Shown here in pieces: positions 18,444 to 26,392 of a DNA stretch of 64,000 bases. The stretch spans positions 220,540 to 284,539 of the forward strand of contig NZ_JFGT01000007.1 in assembly GCF_000599885.1 (NCBI RefSeq), in the 5' to 3' direction. Every line of letters starts with the position of its first letter. The first letter of the stretch is position 1. Made by a program: the position numbers and the translations under genes. This stretch comes from Pantoea sp. IMH. Lineage in GTDB: Bacteria; Pseudomonadota; Gammaproteobacteria; Enterobacterales; Enterobacteriaceae. The notes below the pieces were generated by a model that did not search any database, was not told the DNA's origin, and saw only the letters and a program-made list of their open reading frames with translations.

Positions 18444-18752
18444 TTGACTATTACCGAAGACGAAAAAAAACAGCAGGTTATGATTGGGGAGGCGACACTC
18501 AATCTTATATTTAACCACCAGGATGTCACTCCCCTGTCGCTTGTTGAGCAGTTATATGCGATGGCCGATCGCGAGCAGGATGACGATCGCCTGCTCAGTA
18601 TCTGGCAAGCCAGAAAATGGCTGCAGATCTTTACTAAGGGCGCACCTTCCGGACGCCGTCCGGACTGGCTGCAAGAGATGATGTCACGCGCCTGTCAGGA
18701 GACTGTCATTGCAGCTGACGACGGGCCCGTTTCCCGTCCTTCATCGCGTTAA
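18444..18752 (+). CDS. Small YmgA/AriR-type regulatory protein, member 1
   Basis: The 102-residue protein reads MTITEDEKKQQVMIGEATLNL then FNHQDVTPLSLVEQLYAMADREQ. It has the short helical pattern (GEA-x-L-x-L plus a second helix) shared with the E. coli YcgZ-YmgA-AriR proteins, which act on the RcsCDB phosphorelay. The start is a TTG placed 7 bases after GGAGG; the next ATG (18480) lacks a ribosome site. A 35-residue C-terminal tail beyond the core is not found in E. coli members. It is the first of four such genes within 1.7 kb. Family membership is by eye and moderately sure. Confidence 0.65.
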   Translation: MTITEDEKKQQVMIGEATLNLIFNHQDVTPLSLVEQLYAMADREQDDDRLLSIWQARKWLQIFTKGAPSGRRPDWLQEMMSRACQETVIAADDGPVSRPSSR

Positions 18753-19040
18753 CCGTACGACTGACCTGACCAGCAAATGCGCTTCTCCGCTGGTCAGCGT
18801 CATAAGGCTCTGCCGCCTCCGGTTGATAATCTTCATCCTCTCTTTTACATCTTGTACATGCCTTCCCCCTGCAGACCTGCAAAACTTGTCTCGTAAACCT
18901 TGTTAACTCACTGAATTCCAGTATTTAGCACTTTTTGCCAAAATGTTAATTCTTTTAAAATTCACTATTACTGTACAAGTTAACTAATTCTGTATAACTT
19001 TAGCGCAAATCATTGACTTTCAACGACCAGAGGCACAGAC

Positions 19041-19286
19041 ATGCGTAAGGATGGTACTAACCCGCAGGCAGAGAACGACATTAGCCGTTACTTCAATGAC
19101 GCGGCCCTTCCTTCCCAGCAGGAGACGCTTGGTCAGGTTGCTGTCGAAATCCTGCGTTCTGGCAGACAAATTACGCGTAAAACGATCTGTACTAAACTGT
19201 TGAGACGCCTTGCGCTGGCAACCTCAGCAGAGCAGGAAAAGCATTATCAGGCGCTGATTGGCATGCTGTTTGGCCGGGGTGATTGA
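19041..19286 (+). CDS. ycgZ: YcgZ family RcsCDB connector protein
   Basis: The 81-residue protein closely matches E. coli YcgZ (78 aa) in pattern and sequence: ISRYFNDAALPSQQETLGQV, ILRSGRQITRKTICTKLLRRL and EQEKHYQALIGMLF. In E. coli ycgZ is the first gene of ycgZ-ymgA-ariR-ymgC, repressed by BluR and relieved by BluF in blue light and cold. The products act through RcsCDB to promote colanic acid and lower curli. Neither bluR nor bluF is visible here. AGAGGC precedes the ATG. Confidence 0.88.
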   Translation: MRKDGTNPQAENDISRYFNDAALPSQQETLGQVAVEILRSGRQITRKTICTKLLRRLALATSAEQEKHYQALIGMLFGRGD

Positions 19287-19457
19287 CCGTACGACAGCCG
19301 GATGCTTATCCGGCTGATATCGTCACCCAGCGAGGATATCGCGATCAGGCTGCTACTGCTTTCTGGTCACGTTGTCTGTCCGGCTTGTGGCGGGATTACG
19401 CCTGATAGCTGAGGCTTTCTGGAAATGCGCCTGAAAAACTGATTCAGAGATGTGGGT

Positions 19458-19751
19458 ATGTATCAAAACGATGAAGATAAACTGACCGATATTGTTCTGG
19501 GGGAAGCGATTCTTGCTCTGTTGCGGGGAGACGCCCCTGTGAGTAATGCGTCATTAATACAACAATTGCAGCAAATGAGTGCCGTCGAGAAAGATCCCGC
19601 CAGACTACGTGCCTGCCAGCTTGCTATTGCGGAAGTCAGAAATAATCGCCCTGCTTCGCCCAAGTCCGTTACGCACCGCGTACGCGATCGCGATAACATC
19701 ACGCACCTTTTTACCAGCGAAGGCCCACCCGACGGCACCAAGAAGCATTAA
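19458..19751 (+). CDS. Small YmgA/AriR-type regulatory protein, member 3
   Basis: The 97-residue protein begins MYQNDEDKLTDIVLGEAILA and continues NASLIQQLQQMSAVEKDPAR, similar in layout to E. coli YmgA (GQAVLQILR... LIKQLLVMKSAEEDAFR). It has a charged C-terminal tail of about 35 residues. A GTG at 19452 is possible, but AGAG is then too close; the ATG at 19458 is preferred. It lies 171 bases after ycgZ in the same direction and could be co-transcribed. Function is inferred from the E. coli family: modulation of the Rcs phosphorelay and biofilm. Confidence 0.72.
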   Translation: MYQNDEDKLTDIVLGEAILALLRGDAPVSNASLIQQLQQMSAVEKDPARLRACQLAIAEVRNNRPASPKSVTHRVRDRDNITHLFTSEGPPDGTKKH

Positions 19752-19895
19752 GCCGCATCAGGTTAACGCAACGGCAGGGTAGCTGAGCAGAGGGTTTAGT
19801 ATTCAGATAAGGGCAATGGCGTTAAACATTGCGCTTTATGCAGCGTATGAAGCGCGCAACTACGCCTGTTTCAGGTTCAGGCGGCGCTAATGGGT

Positions 19896-20102
19896 TTATT
19901 CAAGCAGCCTGCGAAACGCCATCTGGTAGATGGCTTTCTTTCCTTCCTGCGTCGACTGTGCGCTGTGAACCTGCAGCGTGATCAATATATTTTGCTTGCC
20001 CAGCGGCTCCCCCGCTTCAATCAGTTCAGAGACAGCGCGGCCTATCACCGCGTAGATAGCTTTTGAATACTCATGATCTTTGCCGTGCACACACGTTCTC
20101 AC
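19896..20102 (-). CDS. Small AriR/YmgB-like protein, member 4
   Basis: The 68-residue product has the pattern YAVIGRAVSELIEAGEPLGK then QNILITLQVHSAQSTQEGKK, which resembles AriR (YmgB) of E. coli ([25 protein letters not shown]). It is transcribed opposite to the other three members. The start is uncertain: the only in-frame candidates are GTG codons (20102, 20090) with poor ribosome sites. An ATG 13 bases upstream is out of frame, so a 5' frameshift is possible. E. coli AriR has about 20 more N-terminal residues. Confidence 0.6.
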   Translation of the reverse strand: MRTCVHGKDHEYSKAIYAVIGRAVSELIEAGEPLGKQNILITLQVHSAQSTQEGKKAIYQMAFRRLLE

Positions 20103-20216
20103 AGAGGCTGGTCATACATACAGCTTATCACTTTGCCGGCTCTATTGCATCCTGGCAATATGCCCTGATAATAGCCATGGGCCACTGTTTATCCGCGGTT
20201 ATTTTATATTCCCGGC

Positions 20217-20492
20217 TTAGTTACATGGGTAACTTTTGAGCACATCCCGTTCAACTGGCGATTCACCTCCTGCCATGGTTCGGGGAGTATCGTCGCTGGC
20301 ATGGCGTAATGCATGAACATGGCGGGCGAAGTCCTCCTGGACAGCGGGGCTGTGGATATTCACGGACGCGCCGCCATCTTCATCAATTAAAATGCGTTCG
20401 CCGTCATCTTTTTCCTCCTGCATATCTTTTCGTGACATCACATTTAAGAGGCGTTCGGGGCTGCTGAACAGGCTTTTTAACATTCTGTACAT
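20217..20492 (-). CDS. Hypothetical protein downstream of katN
   Basis: The 91-residue soluble, acidic protein begins MYRMLKSLFSSPERLLNVMS and contains an EEKDDGERILIDEDGG stretch followed by NIHSPAVQEDFARHVHALRH. I do not recognise it. It follows the katN-like gene in the same direction with a 50-base gap, so it may be the last gene of the yciF-yciE-katN group. No strong ribosome site is seen before the ATG at 20492. Coding seems likely from the even composition and context, but it is not proven. Confidence 0.6.
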   Translation of the reverse strand: MYRMLKSLFSSPERLLNVMSRKDMQEEKDDGERILIDEDGGASVNIHSPAVQEDFARHVHALRHASDDTPRTMAGGESPVERDVLKSYPCN

Positions 20493-20542
20493 AGTTTTTT
20501 TTGAAAATGTAAGGACGGCCGGCGGGCCGTCACAGGGGATGG

Positions 20543-21442
20543 TCAGGATTTTTTGGCTGGCGCCGAGTCGTTTTCAATTGGCGGCACAGCACCAATATCG
20601 GTTCCGGTGACCGGGTTAACCGAGGGATCGGATGCCGTACGTTTAATCATACTTTCCAGATTAGCCTGCTGCTCAGCAGGGAGCTGCACGCTGGCCAGAC
20701 CGTCGCCGCCATCCACTGCAGGAGAAGGATCGGCAACATAGTTAAAGTTTTCATCTGAGTTCCAGCTACCACGTACTTCCCCACCTTGAGACATGTTGTA
20801 GTAGTTGTTGGCGTATTGCTCGATAGGGGGCAGCTTGCCTGGCGGGAAGTTATTGCGAATCGAGTAGAGCGCCTTCTCAAAGGAGATCTGGTGCGCCACT
20901 TCGCGCGTCATCAGAAAGCCCAGCGCATCTTTTACGCCTGGATCGTCCGTCATATTGATCAGACGTTCGTAGATAATCTTCGCACGTGCTTCCGCAGCGA
21001 TATTGGATCGTAAATCAGCGGTTACTTCACCGATAGTGTCAATATAGGCCGCCGTCCAGGGAACGCCGCCTGAGTTGGTCAGCGCGGGACCGCCGCCGTA
21101 CAGCAGGGAGGTCAGATGACTGTCATTACCGTTTCCGGTAATGTTGCGATACATCTCGCCTTCCTGCTCGGTGCCCTCTGCCAGATCGCCTTTAGCACCT
21201 TTATTCAGCATTCCAACCAGCGAGCCGATGATTTCAAGATGGCTCAGCTCTTCAGTCGCGATATCCATAAGCATATCGCGGCGGCCCGGATCGTCATCGC
21301 TCAAGCCCTGGGTAAAGTAACGACAGGCAGCGGCCAGTTCGCCCTGCGGCCCGCCAAACTGCTCCAGTAATAAGTTTGCCAGACCTGGGTTCGGACCGGC
21401 AACGCGTACGGTGTACTGCAATTGTTTTACATGTTTAAACAT
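20543..21442 (-). CDS. katN: Manganese catalase (KatN type)
   Basis: This non-haem di-manganese catalase splits hydrogen peroxide. The 299-residue product has the ferritin-like ligand set: Glu in GGPQGELAAAC, Glu and His in ATEELSHLEIIG, Glu in IAAEARAKIIYERL, and His in TREVAHQISFEKAL. The C-terminal region YYNMSQGGEVRGSWN is also typical. It lies 69 bases after yciE. Salmonella has the same yciGFE-katN gene set under RpoS control, while E. coli K-12 lacks katN. Loss of one ligand would refute catalase activity; all appear present. Confidence 0.95.
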   Translation of the reverse strand: MFKHVKQLQYTVRVAGPNPGLANLLLEQFGGPQGELAAACRYFTQGLSDDDPGRRDMLMDIATEELSHLEIIGSLVGMLNKGAKGDLAEGTEQEGEMYRNITGNGNDSHLTSLLYGGGPALTNSGGVPWTAAYIDTIGEVTADLRSNIAAEARAKIIYERLINMTDDPGVKDALGFLMTREVAHQISFEKALYSIRNNFPPGKLPPIEQYANNYYNMSQGGEVRGSWNSDENFNYVADPSPAVDGGDGLASVQLPAEQQANLESMIKRTASDPSVNPVTGTDIGAVPPIENDSAPAKKS

Positions 21443-21473
21443 GGCTCACTCCGGTTTAATAAAGGTTCCTGCT

Positions 21474-21496
21474 GGCCTGCCGGGAGGCAGGCCTTT
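21474..21496 (-). repeat. Inverted repeat between yciE and katN
   Basis: GGCCTGCC and GGCAGGCC are separated by 4 bases in the 69-base gap between yciE and katN. Similar GCAGGC-type hairpins follow the alcohol dehydrogenase (23427-23463) and the first autotransporter (26333-26356). This one may stabilise mRNA or attenuate katN; there is no U-tract on the minus strand. Confidence 0.5.
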
Positions 21497-21511
21497 CGCT
21501 GGTGCTGCGAA

Positions 21512-22018
21512 TTATTTTTTTGCTTCCACACCGGGCGCGGCGGAGCGCACCAAGAACTGCTCTGTGACATCCGGCAGGTGATTCAGACACCAGTCCGCCA
21601 TTGCCACCTCTTGCTCACGGATTTGTGCAAAGATGCGTGCACCTTCCTGATCGCCAACAACCTCAGCGGCTGCGATCAGCGAGGTATAGCTGGCTATTTC
21701 GAGGTTTTCGAAAACATAGCCGCTCATTGCCCCTTTCACGACTTCATCGTCGGCCATCATGCCACCCATCGCCTGACCCATGGCCGACAGTTTGCCCATG
21801 GCATCCTTAATGGTGGAGCTTGAGGTGTCATACCGGTCAATAACGGACTGCACCAGCGCCTGCTGATGGCGCGTTTCCTCAATATGCTGTTCAATACGGG
21901 CTTTCAGATCGGGATAATGCTCAAGCCGGCCTGCCATTTTTTCCAGCATGCTTTCTGCCTGTTTTTCCATCGCATGGGCATCTTTTACCCAGTCAAGGTA
22001 GTGTTCTTCATTCGTCAT
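21512..22018 (-). CDS. yciE: Ferritin-like DUF892 stress protein YciE
   Basis: The 168-residue protein is the same length as E. coli YciE and matches it closely: MTNEEHYLDWVKDAHAMEKQ, QHIEETRHQQALVQ, GYVFENLEIASYTSLIAAAE, ending GVEAKK. DUF892 proteins are ferritin-like helical bundles with a putative di-iron site (here Glu/His on helices in EKQAES, EQHIEE, FENLEIASY). The exact role in stress resistance is not established. It lies 41 bases after yciF. Confidence 0.95.
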   Translation of the reverse strand: MTNEEHYLDWVKDAHAMEKQAESMLEKMAGRLEHYPDLKARIEQHIEETRHQQALVQSVIDRYDTSSSTIKDAMGKLSAMGQAMGGMMADDEVVKGAMSGYVFENLEIASYTSLIAAAEVVGDQEGARIFAQIREQEVAMADWCLNHLPDVTEQFLVRSAAPGVEAKK

Positions 22019-22059
22019 GCTGCACCTCTTACATTAGGGTTATCTTGACGTTCACGGGA

Positions 22060-22536
22060 CTATTGCTGTTCCGCAATTACGGTCAGTTTCTCATCCGTGG
22101 TTTTTTCTTCATTCAGCGTTTCGGTCAGCAGTTTTTCCGCTTCCGTATAGCCAAGTCTCGCGGCCATGGCGCGCAGCGTGCCGTAGGTGGCAATTTCGTA
22201 ATGCTCGACTTTCTGCGCGGCACCGATTAATCCTGCATCTCTGACCGGACCAGCCTCAACAGAGTCAATAATTTCCTGGGCTTCTTCGACCAGACCTTCC
22301 AGCGCGTGGCATTTCATGCGTTTGATTCGCACGCCTTCGGTACTTTCAACCAGCTGATCCAGACGCTCGATCTGCCCCTGAGTCTCTTCCAGGTGTTGTT
22401 TGAAAGCCGCGACCAGTTTTTCGTCAGTTGCGGCACGGGCCATTTTTGGCAGGGCGCGGGTAATCTGCTTTTCTGCACTGTAAATGTCAGATAAGTCATG
22501 GATAAACAGATCTTCCAGGGTCTTGATAGTCATCAT
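22060..22536 (-). CDS. yciF: Ferritin-like DUF892 stress protein YciF
   Basis: The 158-residue protein resembles E. coli YciF (166 aa): TIKTLEDLFIHDLSDIYSAE, KQITRALPKMARAATDEKL, KVEHYEIATYGTLRAMAARL. It has a DUF892 ferritin-like bundle with the HYEIA(T/S)Y metal-site helix. Two adjacent ATG codons (22536 and 22533) follow GGAGAGA; either could be used. YciF and YciE are paralogues that in E. coli accompany YciG. The C-terminus is about 8 residues shorter than in E. coli. Confidence 0.94.
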   Translation of the reverse strand: MMTIKTLEDLFIHDLSDIYSAEKQITRALPKMARAATDEKLVAAFKQHLEETQGQIERLDQLVESTEGVRIKRMKCHALEGLVEEAQEIIDSVEAGPVRDAGLIGAAQKVEHYEIATYGTLRAMAARLGYTEAEKLLTETLNEEKTTDEKLTVIAEQQ

Positions 22537-22859
22537 TCTCTCCGTCTTTGAAATAGATAAAGATTACGAACGCATGAACGATAATCCATTTTTTAACATT
22601 ACTAAGCGTAGATGCAATTCCTTGAATTTCCAGCGATGAGCATGATGAAAATTTTAATATTAAGAGTAATCTTAAAACACAGGATTTGTGAAATTACAAG
22701 GTTGAGGGAAATATTTCATTTAACATCGGCACTTAATTATTTACGTATTATCGTCAGGTAAGTACGCGAACTCATGATGTTGAAAGTCGGACTGGCATCA
22801 ATCAGCATGAGCGTGAGTTTTGTCAGGTAGTGTTAATTAAATGATAAAAAAGTTGTGCT
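22537..22859. other. Intergenic region between yciG-like gene and yciF
   Basis: About 320 AT-rich bases separate the yciG terminator from yciF. The gap and the terminator suggest that yciF-yciE-katN has its own promoter here, unlike the compact yciGFE group of E. coli. No further feature was identified. Confidence 0.5.
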
Positions 22860-22890
22860 AAAAAAACCCGTTTCCGGGCATGGAAACGGG
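22860..22890 (-). terminator. Rho-independent terminator after the YciG-like gene
   Basis: A 9-bp stem (CCCGTTTCC, 22867-22875, with 22882-22890) has a 6-base loop and is followed on the minus strand by seven T (22866-22860). It separates the KGG gene from yciF. Confidence 0.9.
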
Positions 22891-22941
22891 TCATATTCCG
22901 GTATGTCAGTACCGGGCAGGCCTTAGCCGGTAGCGGCGGAA

Positions 22942-23106
22942 TCAGTCACGGCGGCTGTTCTGCCCGCCCTTCTTACCCGCTTCGGAGGCTTTTTCACGGT
23001 CGTTCTTAAAGTTACCGCCGCTGCTCTGCCCCCCTTTTTTACCTGCTTCAGAAGCCTTTTCACGATCCTCGGCGAAGTTGCCGGAATTACCACGATGCTG
23101 AGTCAT
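22942..23106 (-). CDS. yciG: KGG repeat stress-induced protein YciG, copy 2
   Basis: The 54-residue protein begins MTQHRGNSGNFAEDREKASE and has two AGKKGGQ units with the linker SSGGNFKNDREKASE, almost the E. coli YciG plan (about 59 aa). ATG at 23106 follows GAGGAAG. It lies upstream of yciF-yciE-katN in the same direction, the E. coli/Salmonella context. Twenty of the first 20 residues are identical to copy 1 at 15286-15465 and the leaders are alike (both TTAAACACGAA then AGGAAG). Confidence 0.93.
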   Translation of the reverse strand: MTQHRGNSGNFAEDREKASEAGKKGGQSSGGNFKNDREKASEAGKKGGQNSRRD

Positions 23107-23473
23107 ATAATCTTCCTCTTCGTGTTTAACATTTTTACCAAAACGATCCCACTGCGATAATACTTTTAATCGGTAAAATTACATTAAAGGATCCAGTAAA
23201 TGTCGTGCATGAATAACTCTAGCAATAAGCCTCGAGGTTTCAATAAAAGTTTGATTAAATTTACCTATTAAAATACCTCTCTGAGTAAGCTACTGAGTAG
23301 AATATAATTTTAAAGGCCAATAATTCTGGCGTACGTTTACTGGGTAATAATCAGCGCAGTTGCGCAACCAAATGTAAGAAGATATTTTTCCGCTAACTCA
23401 ATAGAGAACTTTTATTAATTTCAGAGCCGGGCAGGCCTGATAAACGGGTGTCGGCCTGCCCGGTCAGAGCGCC
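23107..23473. other. Intergenic region with GC-rich inverted repeat
   Basis: The 367 AT-rich bases lie upstream of yciG and downstream of the alcohol dehydrogenase gene, and should include the yciG promoter. An 11-bp perfect inverted repeat (23427-23437 with 23453-23463, CCGGGCAGGCC) lies 10 bases after the dehydrogenase stop and is probably its terminator, though a U-tract is lacking. No gene is seen. Confidence 0.55.
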
Positions 23474-24667
23474 TCAGAGAGTGGCGCTGCTAGCCCCCAT
23501 TCCCGGTACCAGGATCACCTTGCGGCACTCCTCCTGGCGTTTTTCAAAAATCTCATAGCCCCGGGCCGCCTCTTCAAGAGGCATATGGTGCGTCACAATC
23601 TCTTCAGGCTTCAGGTGCCCTTTTTCGATCAGCGCCAGCAGATCGGGCAGGAAAGCGTGAACGTGGGTTTGGCCCATTTTAAAGGTCAGCCCTTTATCAA
23701 AAGCATCTCCAAACATAAAACTGTGAATAAAGCCTGCATAGACGCCCGGCACGCTCACCACGCCGCCCCGCCTGACCGCCGCAATGCACTGCCGCAGCGC
23801 CTTGCCGCTGCTTCCCTCAATTTTTAGCGTGGTCAGTACGGTTTCCGTCAGGCTGCCTTTCGCTTCAAAGCCCACCGCGTCAATGACCGCATCCACGCCG
23901 CGATGACCGGCACTGTTTTCGATAATCCAGGCGGCAGGATCGTCATTTTTATCAAAATTGATGGGGATGACGCCGTAGCGCTCTTTTGCGAAAACCAGCC
24001 GGTAGTCGTTATGGTCAATCATAAATATCTGCTCTGCCCCTTCCAGCCGCGCGCAGGCTGCACAGAGTAAACCGACCGGCCCGGCCCCGAAGATAGCCAC
24101 GCTCGATCCCGGCTTGATCTCCGCGTTTTTCACCGCCTGCCACGCCGTCGGCAGAATGTCCGACAGGAACAGCACTTTTTCATCCGGTAAGGTATCAGGA
24201 ACTTTGAATGGCCCCGTATTGGCCTTCGGAACGCGGACATATTCCGCCTGACCACCCGGTATACCGCCGTAAAGATCGCTGTAACCGAACAGCGCTGCGG
24301 GCGGCGTGATATTTTTCCGGTTGAGCGTGGCGCCCTTGCCGCTGTTGGTGTTTTCACAGGCCGCATACTGATGGAGATGACAGAAAAAACAGTCGCCGCA
24401 GGCGATCACAAAGGGAATCACCACGCGATCGCCTTTTGCGACGGCGGTGACCCCTTTCCCGGTTTCCACCACTTCCCCCATAAATTCATGTCCGAAAATA
24501 TCGCCATGATGGGTGCCGGGGATTTTGCCGCGATAGAGATGCAGATCGGAGCCGCAGATCGCGGTGGCCGTGACCCGCAGAATAATGTCATCCGCCGCTT
24601 CAATGGACGGATCGGGCATAGTGTCCACACTGACTTTGTGTGGCCCATGATAGGTAAGCGCTTTCAT
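23474..24667 (-). CDS. Zinc-dependent alcohol dehydrogenase (MDR family)
   Basis: This is an NAD(P)-dependent oxidoreductase of the medium-chain family, 397 residues. Catalytic zinc ligands are visible as Cys and His in [14 protein letters not shown] and GHEFMGEV. The structural-zinc loop is [15 protein letters not shown], with His or other residues partly replacing the four-Cys set. The nucleotide motif [10 protein letters not shown] lies near residues 195-205. The extended loop and length resemble the glutathione-independent formaldehyde dehydrogenase-like group, so substrate is open. It sits 45 bases after the SDR gene in the same direction, suggesting a two-gene unit of stress-linked aldehyde or alcohol metabolism. 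Confidence 0.9.
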   Translation of the reverse strand: MKALTYHGPHKVSVDTMPDPSIEAADDIILRVTATAICGSDLHLYRGKIPGTHHGDIFGHEFMGEVVETGKGVTAVAKGDRVVIPFVIACGDCFFCHLHQYAACENTNSGKGATLNRKNITPPAALFGYSDLYGGIPGGQAEYVRVPKANTGPFKVPDTLPDEKVLFLSDILPTAWQAVKNAEIKPGSSVAIFGAGPVGLLCAACARLEGAEQIFMIDHNDYRLVFAKERYGVIPINFDKNDDPAAWIIENSAGHRGVDAVIDAVGFEAKGSLTETVLTTLKIEGSSGKALRQCIAAVRRGGVVSVPGVYAGFIHSFMFGDAFDKGLTFKMGQTHVHAFLPDLLALIEKGHLKPEEIVTHHMPLEEAARGYEIFEKRQEECRKVILVPGMGASSATL

Positions 24668-24712
24668 CGACTTAACTCCTCCAGATATCAGGATTGACTG
24701 CGGGATGAGGTA

Positions 24713-25621
24713 TTACAGCGTGCCGGTTCCGCCATCGGAGCACCAGACCTGGCCCGAGGCGTAGCTGTTGCTCAGGTCGGCGAGCGTGACGTAGAGCGGC
24801 GCAATTTCGGCGGGCTGCCCTGGCCGTCCCAGCGGCGTGGAGCCGCCAAACTTTTCGATTTTCTCCTGCGGCTGGCCGCCACAGCACTGGAGAACGGTCC
24901 AGTAAGGACCCGGCGCAACCGCATTAACGCGGATGCCCTCCGGCCCAAGCTGTTTCGCCAGCGATTTGGTAAACGCGGTGATAGCCGCCTTGGTCTGGGC
25001 GTAATCCAGCAGAATATCGCTGGGCTTATCCGCCTGAACGGAAGAAGTATTGATGATGGAGGCTCCGCGCGGCAGATAATCCACCGCAGCCTTGGTGATC
25101 CAGAACATGGCATAAACGTTAGTTTTAAAAGTGGCGTCGAAAGATTCGGTCGTCAGATCGCGAATCGACTCACTGTACTGCTGCCGGCCAGCATTGTTGA
25201 CCAACAGATCAAGTCCGCCCAGCGCTTCCGCCGCCTCTTTCACCAGTTGCTGACAGAAAGCCTCCTCGCGAATATCACCCGGCAGCGCCACCGCTTTACG
25301 CCCTTCGGCACGAATGAGCGCAATCACTTCCTGAGCATCCTCTTCCTCTGCGGGCAGGTAATTGATGGCAACATCGGCGCCTTCCCGGGCGTAGGCGATA
25401 GCCACGGCGCGGCCAATTCCGGAATCACCGCCGGTGATTAACGCCTTGCGATCCTGCAGACGTCCGCTGCCTTTGTAGGAGGTTTCGCCATGGTCGGGTC
25501 GCGGCGTCATTCTGCCTGCCAGCCCAGGAAAGGGCTGCTTCTGATGTTCAAAAGGAGGTGACGGAAAGTGCGCTGAATCAGGCTGATTAAGGGAGGAGGC
25601 TACGTGATGTTCTTTAGTCAT
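24713..25621 (-). CDS. SDR-family oxidoreductase (YghA/glucose dehydrogenase-like)
   Basis: The 302-residue classical short-chain dehydrogenase has a 50-residue Pro/His-rich N-terminal extension (PPFEHQKQPFPGLAGRMTPR) typical of the YghA/general-stress group. The cofactor motif is GGDSGIGRAVAIAYAREGA, then NNAGRQ, and the catalytic Tyr-Lys pair is in DYAQTKAAI after the INTSSVQ serine. All catalytic residues are present; substrate is unknown. Immediately downstream is the zinc alcohol dehydrogenase gene. The ATG at 25621 has AGGAGTAAAAT upstream. Confidence 0.92.
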   Translation of the reverse strand: MTKEHHVASSLNQPDSAHFPSPPFEHQKQPFPGLAGRMTPRPDHGETSYKGSGRLQDRKALITGGDSGIGRAVAIAYAREGADVAINYLPAEEEDAQEVIALIRAEGRKAVALPGDIREEAFCQQLVKEAAEALGGLDLLVNNAGRQQYSESIRDLTTESFDATFKTNVYAMFWITKAAVDYLPRGASIINTSSVQADKPSDILLDYAQTKAAITAFTKSLAKQLGPEGIRVNAVAPGPYWTVLQCCGGQPQEKIEKFGGSTPLGRPGQPAEIAPLYVTLADLSNSYASGQVWCSDGGTGTL

Positions 25622-25872
25622 ATTTTACTCCTGCATTTTTGACGGTTTTCGTTTCTAAAGCATAGAACGTTGTCATAAATTCAGATCGTGCTTTGTCGCA
25701 GAAGCGTAAATGGCGAGGGCTGAACGCCCGGAGTATTTCGCCAGTGGCGCGGAGGACGGCAAAAAAAACATTCTTTATTCAGGCCATTACAGGAAAAGCG
25801 CGGCGGCCAACCCGATCGTTAAAAAGCCTTACCAATACGGTAGACACACAGACAAAACTGAGAATAGTAACG

Positions 25873-26287
25873 ATGCAGTTTATACGCCTTCCGGATAGAG
25901 GCATGGCGCTGTCGCTGTTTATCGGGCGTGTCCCTTGCGGTTTGCTCAACCCCACTCAGGACGCTACTGAAGAGCGGCTGGACTGAGTACGCTGGCAATT
26001 AGCATCCCAGCGCCACCTGTTTTGTGAAGGTCTACGGGGATGCCATACGGGGTGTCGGCATCACCGATGGCGATCTGCTGATCGTCGATCGCTCGCTGAC
26101 GGCACAGCACGGCGACATTGCCGTGGCCGTGGCCGTGGCCGCAGAATTTACCGTTAAGGCGCTACGGACCCGGTTTTTTTGCAGCTTATTTCCCATTATC
26201 GCCACTACTTCCCTGTTACATGTCAAGACGCAGAAGAGCTGGAGATCTTTGGCGGGGTAAACCTTGCTTTTGCCGCTTATAAAGTCA
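25873..26287 (+). pseudogene. Broken umuD-like gene
   Basis: The remnant starts MQFIRLPDRGMALSLFIGRV and PCGLLNPTQDATEERLD, then meets TGA at 25984-25986. UmuD sequence resumes in another frame (HPSATCFVKVYGDAI, GITDGDLLIVDRSLTAQHGD, AEFTVKAL). It shifts again at a run of seven T near 26174 and ends EELEIFGGVN. The Ser60 position reads Ala (GDAI). A GTGGCC triplicate (about 26120-26140) adds two residues. At least one stop and two frameshifts make it non-functional. No LexA box is left upstream and no umuC follows. The intact umuDC lies 7 kb away on the other strand. Confidence 0.85.
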
Positions 26288-26332
26288 CTTTCATCCGGAT
26301 CTGTTACCCGTGATCAAGAGGTTCGTGTTAGG

Positions 26333-26356
26333 CGGGCCTGGTGAGAGGCAGGCCCG
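26333..26356 (-). terminator. Possible terminator after the first autotransporter
   Basis: CGGGCCTG (26333-26340) pairs with CAGGCCCG (26349-26356) across an 8-base loop, 36 bases past the stop of the large autotransporter. No U-tract follows on the minus strand, so it may be only an mRNA-stabilising hairpin. Confidence 0.4.
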
Positions 26357-26392
26357 TCAGCAAAGGGGAAAATAGCGTCTGGAGGCGCACAC

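Noticed and set aside
25693..25872. Upstream extension of the umuD remnant frame
   Set aside because: The ATG at 25873 aligns with UmuD residue 1; the upstream part is basic, repetitive sequence with no match.
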